A stretch of 36,113 nucleotides of DNA from an uncultured Peptococcaceae bacterium. GTDB taxonomy: Bacteria; Bacillota; Peptococcia; DRI-13; UBA5745. Where the stretch lies: contig CALMWJ010000191.1 of NCBI GenBank assembly GCA_937873525.1, forward strand, positions 1-36,113. The letters are read 5' to 3'. Positions 28,917-36,113 of the stretch are shown piece after piece; position 1 is the stretch's first letter; each line of letters begins with the position of its first letter. The notes below the pieces were generated by a model, which ran no database searches, was not told the origin of the DNA, and saw nothing but the letters and a program-made list of their open reading frames with translations. The position numbers and the translations under genes are program-made.

Positions 28917-29168
28917 TCAGTAGGTCATCGCCACAAGATGCTGCAGGGTCTGCAGGTCCATGACGCGATGAATGCCGCCGGCCGTCAGGACAACCATGGT
29001 TTCATCGGATGAATTTTGTTTGATCTCAATGCTATAGCTGTCATTGAAATCCACTTTTAAATAATCGGCGCAATAGGGCTCCTTGGCAACAGGCTTGACG
29101 CTCAGATTGCCGCTCCCTTGGTTCAGGACTGCACCGGAATCCAGATGGGCGAGGATTTGATGGATCAT
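28917..29168 (-). CDS. Hypothetical 83-aa protein, translationally coupled to the DUF4931 gene
   Basis: ATGA overlap with the stop of the upstream minus-strand gene; no recognised family. Confidence 0.65.
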   Translation of the reverse strand: MIHQILAHLDSGAVLNQGSGNLSVKPVAKEPYCADYLKVDFNDSYSIEIKQNSSDETMVVLTAGGIHRVMDLQTLQHLVAMTY

Positions 29169-29989
29169 GACGGCATGGCCTCCTTTTTAAGTGCGCTATC
29201 AGGGAAATAGATGGATTGGAATTGCTGAACGATCGCCTCCAGGTTGTCTGTGACCTGAGGGATCGAATAGCCCATAAATAAAGGTGTTGTTACCAGACGA
29301 GGCATGATTTTGCAATAGATGACCCCATCCAGGTCATAGAAGAAGAAATTATAACTGTTGATCTTGCCGTTCATGTGATCTCTGAGAAGAAACCGGACGG
29401 TATTCTGGATCAAACGGCACATTTCCTGCCATTGGGAACGGATCGTCAATTCGACATTGAATTCATAAAAACCGATCCGTGGATGGTCCGAAAGGCATAG
29501 ACGGACGCCAGGGGCAGACCAAATGACCGGGCCTTGAAAATCCCGATGGGAAATATTCGGGCGGTAATTCACTTGCTTCAGCCCGATCAGCTGCATATGC
29601 GGATGGCGCAGACTCCCTCCCGAATAGGGGCCGTGATTTTTCAGGAATAGCACGGAAGCATAATCCCCGCTGTCCAGCATCTCCTGCCAGGTCATAAGGG
29701 CCATATGAAAGACACGGAATAAATGCGATTCAGAATAAAGCGACAACTCCGAATCACAATGGGCCGTTTCAATGAGAACCAGCGGATCACTGCCTTCATG
29801 AATCGGGTATTTATTAGGGACCAGCAGAATATCGCCGTCTTCTTTGATGATGGGGGGGAGCTGGGACCGGTCGCAAAAAGGGCAGTCGCAGGACACCGGA
29901 TGACTCAGGTGCAAAGTCCGGGGCTTTTGCCGGCTGACCGACGTTTTGAAGACGAGCTGGGTTTCCGATCCTGTCAATGGTTCGGCCAC
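29165..29989 (-). CDS. DUF4931-type HIT/GalT-superfamily protein
   Basis: CDCPFC zinc-type motif, ILLVPNKYPIHEG, FLKNHGPYSGGSLRHPHMQLIGL (H-x-H-x-Q type). GTG 29989 preferred (AGAAGGAAG RBS); ORF track starts at 29998. Confidence 0.8.
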   Translation of the reverse strand: MAEPLTGSETQLVFKTSVSRQKPRTLHLSHPVSCDCPFCDRSQLPPIIKEDGDILLVPNKYPIHEGSDPLVLIETAHCDSELSLYSESHLFRVFHMALMTWQEMLDSGDYASVLFLKNHGPYSGGSLRHPHMQLIGLKQVNYRPNISHRDFQGPVIWSAPGVRLCLSDHPRIGFYEFNVELTIRSQWQEMCRLIQNTVRFLLRDHMNGKINSYNFFFYDLDGVIYCKIMPRLVTTPLFMGYSIPQVTDNLEAIVQQFQSIYFPDSALKKEAMPS

Positions 29990-30007
29990 GAGAAACACTT
30001 CCTTCTG

Positions 30008-30035
30008 TTCGCACGGCGGGAATGTATGCTATAAT
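30008..30035 (+). promoter_or_regulatory. Putative plus-strand promoter reading toward rnpB antisense and ilvN
   Basis: TTCGCA - 16 nt - TATAAT with extended TGC before the -10. Confidence 0.45.
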
Positions 30036-30093
30036 GGTCTGAGCACAGTCAGAAGCAATATGATGTAAGGGCTTGGAAATTGGCATAGAAATT

Positions 30094-30455
30094 GAGTTTG
30101 TCGATAAGCCGGGTTCTGTTCTCCGTAAGGAGCGACGATCATCTATCTAGGATATAAGTTGCCTCATATCTCGAGCGACCTGACCCGGGAGCGAAACGGG
30201 CCGTTTCATGGCTCCTCTATTCGGTCTTGCTCCGGATGGGGTTTACCCAGCCAGCCGGTCACCCGGCTGCTGGTGAGCTCTTACCTCACCATTTCACCCT
30301 TGCCTGTGAGCGAAGCTCCATCGGCGGTATGTTTCTGTGGCACTTTCCTTAAAGTCGCCTTCACTGGACGTTATCCAGCATCCTGCCCTGGGGAGCCCGG
30401 ACTTTCCTCATCTGCCGCCTTTAGGCCCTTGCAGCTGCGATCGTCTGACAGACTC
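30094..30455 (-). ncRNA. rnpB: RNase P RNA component (bacterial)
   Basis: Minus strand reads GAGGAAAGTCCGGGCTCC near the 5' end, ACAGAA/AGAGGAGC core segments, AGAACCCGGCTTAT near the 3' end; ends pair as P1 (GAGTCTGTC / GACAAACTC). Confidence 0.95.
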
Positions 30456-30564
30456 AAAATCTATACCATTTATCTATTTTATCATGGCTGATACAGGCTT
30501 GCAAGCCATGTGAATGAGCCGAAGGCCGCCAATACGCATTCATTTGAAAGGGGTTGTCGTTGTC

Positions 30565-31062
30565 ATGGGTCATACGTTAGCTGTCCTCGTTGAAAACCGT
30601 CCGGGGGTGCTGACCCGGATATCCGGCTTGATCAGCCGCCGTGCCTTCAATATCGAAAGTATTGCCGCCGGGTATACGGAAGATAAGGATATGACCAGAA
30701 TCACCATTGTGGTAAGGGAGGATGATGATCAGCAGGTTCAGCAGCTGGTGGACCAGTTGGCGAAACTAGTGGACGTGATCCGCATTGTGGACCATACCCA
30801 CATCGATTCCCTTGAAAGGGAGCTGGTGCTCATCAAAGTCAAGGCAATTCCTGAAAAACGTTCGGATATTGTGGACATAGTCGATATTTTCCGTGCCAAC
30901 ATTGTAGATGTCAACCGGGAGACCATGGTCATCGAACTGAGCGGCGGGCAAAGCAAAACCGACGCCTTGTGCGAGGTGCTGACCGACTACGGGATCATCG
31001 AGATCGTAAGGACCGGCAAGGTCATCATCTCCAGAGGTCCGCTGCCGGCCAAAGCACTGTAA
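30565..31062 (+). CDS. ilvN: Acetolactate synthase small (regulatory) subunit
   Basis: GHTLAVLVENRPGVLTRISGLISRRAFNIESIAAGYTEDKDMTRITIVV; ELVLIKVKA. ORF track start is 30514; ATG 30565 preferred. Confidence 0.94.
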   Translation: MGHTLAVLVENRPGVLTRISGLISRRAFNIESIAAGYTEDKDMTRITIVVREDDDQQVQQLVDQLAKLVDVIRIVDHTHIDSLERELVLIKVKAIPEKRSDIVDIVDIFRANIVDVNRETMVIELSGGQSKTDALCEVLTDYGIIEIVRTGKVIISRGPLPAKAL

Positions 31063-31112
31063 TATCCACGTGGGGTTTCAGCACTGAATATGAACGAAGG
31101 AGACCGCAGAGA

Positions 31113-34100
31113 ATGAGTTTATGTTTGATCCTTGGCCGAGCGGGATCCGGCAAAACGGAGCAGTGCATGAGGGAAATCGCGGCAGCCTATGCGGCAGACG
31201 CCCATGGCCAATATCTGCTGATCACGCCGGAACAGGCGACCTTCACCAGTGAAAAGCGCATCCTGCAGACCTTGGAGGGCAGGGGTGGTTTCAACGTGAG
31301 GGTCCTGAGCTTCCGGCGTTTTGTTTGGTCGGTGCTCCAGGAGACCGGCGGTGGTCTTGGGACCCCCCTGAACGGTGCCGGGAAGCGGATGATCATCCGC
31401 AGCCTTCTGGAGCAGCGAAAAAATGAGCTCAGGCGATTCCGGCTGGTTTATCACCAAAACGGATTCCTGGAACAGGTGGTATCCTTGATGGATGAGCTGC
31501 GCAGCTATCGCATCGATGCTCAGGATATCCGGACCTGCCTGCAGGCCATGCCTCGGGAAACGACGGACCCGGTCCGGAAAGGCCTTCAGGATAAATTGGC
31601 GGACCTGGAGCTGTTGTATCGGGCGTATTGCGAATATTTGTCCGACCGATGGCTGGATCAGGCTGGAGAATTGTGCTTGCTCTGCGGGCAGCTGCCTCAT
31701 TGGTCAGCCTTAGGCCATACCAAATTCTGGATCGACGGATTTCACGGTTTTACGCCGGCTGAGTATGAAATAATTGGGGCCTTGCTGCAGAACGGCTGCC
31801 AGGTCCGGGTGACGCTGAATCTGCCCAAGGGACGGGAGCGAACCAATATGCCGGAAGAGGAAGTGTTCTATCCGGCCTGGGAGACTGCGCGCGATCTGCA
31901 GGCGTTGTGCCGAAAAACGGGTGTTGAACTTTTACAGCCCCTTTATCTGGATGAGCCGGCACAGGCCCGTTTTGCGGCCAGTCCTTCCCTGGCTTTTCTG
32001 GAACGGGTGCTGGCTTTTCCTGGAAAGTCAGCGGTGTATCCCGAAGCCGACGCGGCCATCGCACTGCAGGGCTACAGCAATATGCAGCAGGAAGCGGAAG
32101 GGGTGGCCGCGCAGATCCTACGCACAGTTCAGGAAGAGGGCTTGCGTTACCGTGATCTGGCCGTCCTGATCCGTCAGCCTGAAAATTACCGCAGCATCCT
32201 GCAGGCGGTCTTTGCCGCCTACGATATTCCCTTTTTCTTTGACAGTCCGGAAACCATGAGTTATCATCCGCTGATCTGCCTGATGCGGACGCTGCTTCGC
32301 TTTGCGGAGGACCGTTGGAATCATCAGGCAATATTTGCGTATGCGAAAACCGGGATGGCCGGACTGAGCATGGCCCAGTGCGACCGGTTGGAAAACCTTT
32401 GCCTGGCTCATGGCATTCGCAGAGGGCATTGGGAAAGCAAACAGCCCTGGGCATTCGATGAAGCGGCCGAAGCCCTAAGGCAGCGGCTATGGCAGCCTTT
32501 ATCCAGCTTCTGCCGGAAAATCAGCGCCGCCAAGGATGTGCGTCAGATGGTCACTGCGATTTTTGAGCATTTGACCGAACTGCGCGCAGAGCAGCAGTGC
32601 CGGCAAATGGCCGACCAAGCCCGGAAAGCCGGCCGTGCCGATGAAGCGATGATCCATGAATCCGCCTGGAGCCATCTAATGGACCTGTTTGACCAGGCGG
32701 TGGCCTTTATGGGAGCGCAGGCTGTGGAGAGGCAGGCCTTTTCTAAAATCCTGCAGGGAGGACTGGAGGCCATGGAATCCCTGAAGGTTCCCCCGGCCCT
32801 TGATCAGGTGACGGTCAGTTCCATGGACCGCAGCCGGACTCCCCAAGTCAAGCATGTATGGATCCTCGGGGCCATTGAGGGGGTGCTGCCGGCCCGACTG
32901 AGCGAAAACGGACTGCTTTCCAGCCAGGAAAGGCAATGGCTTGGCAGCCATCAGATTTCCATGGCACCGGATGCCGAGAAAAGGCTTTTCTCTGAAGCCT
33001 ATCTGATTTATATCGCGCTAACCAGGGCGTCCGAAGGGCTTCATATCAGTTATCCCAGGGCGGATCATGAAGGCAAAGGCCAGGCGCCTTCTCCCTTGCT
33101 GAATTTTCTTTCCCGACGTTTTCCGGAACTGTCGGTCCGCGAGGCGCCGCCGTCGGCGGAAGCGATCCTCTTCCGACCGAAGCCTGCCTTGCAGGCGATG
33201 AGTGCTGCGCTGCAAAACCGGCAGCCGGAGACCGGCGAAATCGGCTTGTGGAGATATTTATACGATTGGTTCTCCAAACGACCCCAATGGCAATGGGAGC
33301 TGGAGCGGATCCGCCAGGGCCTGCATATCCGGCCGCTGCCGCCGCAGATCCCCGCGACGCTGAGCCGGGAATTGTACGGCCAGGTCCTGCAGACCAGCGT
33401 GACCCGTCTGGAGTTGTTTCAAGCCTGCCCCTTTGCCCATTTCATGACCTATGGCCTGGGCTTGGCGTCTCGCGAAACCTATGAGATCCAGGCGCCTGAA
33501 GTCGGAACTTTTTTCCATGACAGCCTGGAGGCCTTGCTCAAGAGTGCCCAACAGGAAGGCATGGATTTGGCGGCCATGGATGAGTCCCATTTGGAGGAGC
33601 GGATCCGCCAGATCGTCGCAGATCAGATGGAACGCAGCCAGAACCAGATCTTTTCCTCAACGGCCTGGTACAAGGCCTTGTCGGGGAGGCTGCACCGCAT
33701 CCTGACGCGGGCAGCGTCGGTTTTGGCCGAGCATGAGCGACGCGGACAGTTCCGGCCACTGGCCATGGAGCTGTCCTTCGGCACGCGTGAACCGGACAGC
33801 CTGCCGCCGCTGATCCTGGAACTGAGCAACGGCTGCCAAGCCGCGCTTCGAGGACGGATCGACCGCATTGACCAGGCGTGGAAGCCGGAAGACGAAACGC
33901 CTTATGTACGGATCGTGGATTACAAATCCGGTTTCAACCGGCTTCACCTGTGGGAGGTCTATTACGGATTGAAGCTGCAGCTGATCCTCTATCTGGATGT
34001 GGCTTTATCGGTTTCCCGGCAGGCGGCAAAACCGGCGGGCGTGTTTTATTTCCATGTGGCAGATCCGATGCTTCGGATGGCCAATGCCTTGTCCCTGGAC

Positions 34101-34532
34101 GATACCCGGAGAAAGGAACAGATCCTGAAACAGTTGAAGCTGCAGGGCTTGGTCCTGGAGGATAAGGAAATCGTGGCCATGATGGATCGGGATATTGCCG
34201 GCAGTTCTCTGGTCCTGCCGGTCAGGCTCTTGAATTCCGGCGACTTCGATACCCGCTCTTCGATATGTACCGAAGAGGGTTTCACGCGGCTGCGCCGCCA
34301 TGCCAAAGCCGTTATGAAACAGGCGGCGGATCGGATGCTGGAGGGCGACATTCAGGCGTCACCCTTTATGACCAAGCAGAAAAAAGCCTGTGAGTATTGT
34401 GAATTTGTCAGCGTTTGCCGTTTCGATCCATCCATCCCCGGTCACCAGGTCCGCCCTTTGGAGCCTTTGAAGGACGTGCAGGTCTGGCAACGGCTGACTC
34501 GTCAGGAGGAACAGAATGAACCGCTGGAATGA
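31113..34532 (+). CDS. addB: ATP-dependent helicase-nuclease subunit AddB
   Basis: LCLILGRAGSGKTEQCM; VSSMDRSRTPQVKHVWILGAIEGVLPAR; FQACPFAHFMTYGLGL; nuclease RIVDYKSGF; C-terminal CEYCEFVSVC Fe-S motif. ORF track extends to 30969. Confidence 0.95.
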   Translation: MSLCLILGRAGSGKTEQCMREIAAAYAADAHGQYLLITPEQATFTSEKRILQTLEGRGGFNVRVLSFRRFVWSVLQETGGGLGTPLNGAGKRMIIRSLLEQRKNELRRFRLVYHQNGFLEQVVSLMDELRSYRIDAQDIRTCLQAMPRETTDPVRKGLQDKLADLELLYRAYCEYLSDRWLDQAGELCLLCGQLPHWSALGHTKFWIDGFHGFTPAEYEIIGALLQNGCQVRVTLNLPKGRERTNMPEEEVFYPAWETARDLQALCRKTGVELLQPLYLDEPAQARFAASPSLAFLERVLAFPGKSAVYPEADAAIALQGYSNMQQEAEGVAAQILRTVQEEGLRYRDLAVLIRQPENYRSILQAVFAAYDIPFFFDSPETMSYHPLICLMRTLLRFAEDRWNHQAIFAYAKTGMAGLSMAQCDRLENLCLAHGIRRGHWESKQPWAFDEAAEALRQRLWQPLSSFCRKISAAKDVRQMVTAIFEHLTELRAEQQCRQMADQARKAGRADEAMIHESAWSHLMDLFDQAVAFMGAQAVERQAFSKILQGGLEAMESLKVPPALDQVTVSSMDRSRTPQVKHVWILGAIEGVLPARLSENGLLSSQERQWLGSHQISMAPDAEKRLFSEAYLIYIALTRASEGLHISYPRADHEGKGQAPSPLLNFLSRRFPELSVREAPPSAEAILFRPKPALQAMSAALQNRQPETGEIGLWRYLYDWFSKRPQWQWELERIRQGLHIRPLPPQIPATLSRELYGQVLQTSVTRLELFQACPFAHFMTYGLGLASRETYEIQAPEVGTFFHDSLEALLKSAQQEGMDLAAMDESHLEERIRQIVADQMERSQNQIFSSTAWYKALSGRLHRILTRAASVLAEHERRGQFRPLAMELSFGTREPDSLPPLILELSNGCQAALRGRIDRIDQAWKPEDETPYVRIVDYKSGFNRLHLWEVYYGLKLQLILYLDVALSVSRQAAKPAGVFYFHVADPMLRMANALSLDDTRRKEQILKQLKLQGLVLEDKEIVAMMDRDIAGSSLVLPVRLLNSGDFDTRSSICTEEGFTRLRRHAKAVMKQAADRMLEGDIQASPFMTKQKKACEYCEFVSVCRFDPSIPGHQVRPLEPLKDVQVWQRLTRQEEQNEPLE

Positions 34533-36113
34533 AGGACAGGAACAGGCCATCGGCATCCGGGACAAACAAGTCCTGGTTTCAGCTGCGGCGGGAACCGGCA
34601 AAACCGCGGTTTTGGTGGAACGTGTGCTGCGCCGGATCCTGGAGGATGAACCGCCTTTGGATATGGACCGGTTTTTGCTGGTGACCTTTACCAACGCAGC
34701 GGCCCAGGAGATGAGAGAACGCATCAGCAAAGCCCTCGCCCTTCGTCTTGAGGCGGCGCCGGAGGACCCAAGGATCCAGAAACAGCAGCTTCTGCTGGGC
34801 AAAGCGGCCATCTCCACGCTGCACGCCTTCTGCCTGGACCTTGTCCGGCAGCATTATCCGGCCCTGGGCATTGACCCACAAAGCCGTATTCTGAATGATG
34901 TGGAGCAGACTTTACTGAAGCAGCAGGTCATGGATGAACTGCTGGAACAGCAATATCTTGAAGAGCAGCCGGAATTCAAAGATTTGGCCTTGCGTTTCGG
35001 CGGCGAGAAGGATGACGCACCTTTAAGGGAACGGATCCTCCAGATCTATGAATTTGCGGTCTGCCGTCCGGGCAGTGACCGTTGGCTTGACCGGGCGGCC
35101 TCGGTTTTTCTGGATCAACAGCGGGCATTGGAAGCCGGCCAAAAGCTGCAGGTGCCTTTCCTATCCCTTTTGCTGGAGCAAAGCCGGACTCAGGTGCGAA
35201 AAGCCGTCACGGAGCTGGAACGGGCAGAGCAGCTGGCCGCCCGTTTCATCCCGCTGAAAGGGTATCTGCCGATGCTGCAGGCTGATCTGGAGCCTTTGGT
35301 GGAATTGATCCATATCGAGGAATGGGAGGCTTTCCAGGAAATCTTGACCGGAGGCCGCATCCTCTTCGGACGGATGCCCGGCATATCCACCAAACAAGGA
35401 AGCGATGAAGCGGAGGTGGAATACGCCGACAGGCTGCGGGCTCAAAATAAGATCAAAGCCTTGCGGAATGAGGCCAAGGAGCGGATCAAAGTCCTGATGG
35501 CCAGTCTGGACGGCTGCACCGGCGATACCATGTCCCGTGAGATGGCCGAATTGGCACCAGCCATGAGCGCGTTGACCGGGCTGGTCAAGAAATTCCGCCA
35601 AGACTATGACCAGTCCAAGCGCGAGAAATCGGCGATGGATTTCAATGATATTGAGCATTGGGCTTTGAGGCTGCTGAGGAATGAGGACGGCTCCGCCACC
35701 GACCTTGCCCTGGGGTTGAACACACGTTTTTCCGAGATTCTGGTGGACGAGTACCAGGACATCAATCCCATGCAGGAAACGCTGCTGCAAGCCTTGTCTG
35801 AAACCGGATGCTTTTTTATGGTGGGGGACATCAAACAGAGCATCTATGGCTTTCGCCAGGCAGAACCGAATCTGTTTCTGGAAAAGTACCATGTTTTCAA
35901 AGACAGCGATGCCGGCAGTCTGGTTCGGCTGGAGGAGAATTACCGCAGCAGCAGCCGGCTGATTCAAGGAATCAACGCAATGTTTGATGTCCTGATGAAG
36001 CCTGCTTTGGGCGGGATCGATTACCAGACGGAGGGGCGGCTGCGCAGCGGTTTGCCCCCCGCGCCTGAAGAAGCCTGCCTTCATGAAGAATGCCCTCTTG
36101 AACTGCACATCCT
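34516..36113 (+). CDS. addA: ATP-dependent helicase-nuclease subunit AddA (3' truncated; not in the ORF track)
   Basis: Manual translation: MNRWNEGQEQAIGIRDKQVLVSAAAGTGKTAVLVERVLRRIL...LVTFTNAAAQEMRERI...ISTLHAFCLDLVRQ...SAMDFNDIEHWAL...LVDEYQDINPMQETLL...MVGDIKQSIYGFRQAEPNLF; UvrD-like helicase motifs, overlaps the addB stop. Confidence 0.95.
   Translation, partial: MNRWNEGQEQAIGIRDKQVLVSAAAGTGKTAVLVERVLRRILEDEPPLDMDRFLLVTFTNAAAQEMRERISKALALRLEAAPEDPRIQKQQLLLGKAAISTLHAFCLDLVRQHYPALGIDPQSRILNDVEQTLLKQQVMDELLEQQYLEEQPEFKDLALRFGGEKDDAPLRERILQIYEFAVCRPGSDRWLDRAASVFLDQQRALEAGQKLQVPFLSLLLEQSRTQVRKAVTELERAEQLAARFIPLKGYLPMLQADLEPLVELIHIEEWEAFQEILTGGRILFGRMPGISTKQGSDEAEVEYADRLRAQNKIKALRNEAKERIKVLMASLDGCTGDTMSREMAELAPAMSALTGLVKKFRQDYDQSKREKSAMDFNDIEHWALRLLRNEDGSATDLALGLNTRFSEILVDEYQDINPMQETLLQALSETGCFFMVGDIKQSIYGFRQAEPNLFLEKYHVFKDSDAGSLVRLEENYRSSSRLIQGINAMFDVLMKPALGGIDYQTEGRLRSGLPPAPEEACLHEECPLELHI

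Noticed and set aside
29165-29989. Functional galactose-1-phosphate uridylyltransferase (galT)
   Set aside because: Only partial HIT/GalT motifs and no gal genes nearby; DUF4931-type call is safer.
30159-30491. 110-aa plus-strand ORF
   Set aside because: Lies mostly over rnpB (antisense); composition reflects the structured RNA.
30969-31112. N-terminal extension of AddB overlapping ilvN
   Set aside because: Homology-like sequence begins at MSLCLILGRAGSGKT (31113), which has its own RBS; the extension is an open frame over ilvN.
1-36113. CRISPR arrays, transposases, integrases, phage genes or toxin-antitoxin pairs
   Set aside because: No regularly spaced direct repeats, no recombinase or phage-like translations found on either strand. 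The CPBP protein was considered as an Abi-type defence gene, but its context is housekeeping.

Overview
The window looks like a chromosomal, mostly plus-strand housekeeping region from a Firmicutes-type (Bacillota) genome. No phage, transposon, CRISPR or plasmid signature was seen. Gene order: NfeD/ClpP-class protease (5' truncated), floA, a membrane-anchored hypothetical, a CPBP protease, phoH, a 7TM-HD (PgpH-like) protein, ybeY, era, a TM1266-like small regulator, recO, a DUF4342 protein, a MATE exporter, glyQ, glyS, livKHMGF, a CBS-CBS-ACT protein, a flavodoxin-like protein, dgt, dnaG, rpoD, a tRNA with CAT anticodon, trmK, nif3-like and a COG1579 zinc-ribbon gene. A minus-strand island follows (IclR regulator, an 83-aa orphan, a DUF4931 HIT/GalT-like protein and rnpB). 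The window ends with ilvN, addB and addA (3' truncated; absent from the supplied ORF track). I did not find an unmistakable new defence or mobile system. The best candidates for something undescribed are: (i) a structured, terminator-like glyQS leader with no recognisable T-box; (ii) the minus-strand DUF4931/83-aa/IclR cluster next to rnpB, with a possible promoter reading antisense through rnpB; (iii) the floA-linked anchored and probably disordered protein; (iv) the liv operon with a CBS-ACT sensor candidate inside the glyS-dnaG neighbourhood; (v) an 80-nt overprinting of ybeY on the 7TM-HD gene. All calls come from reading the sequence and translations; no database search was run.
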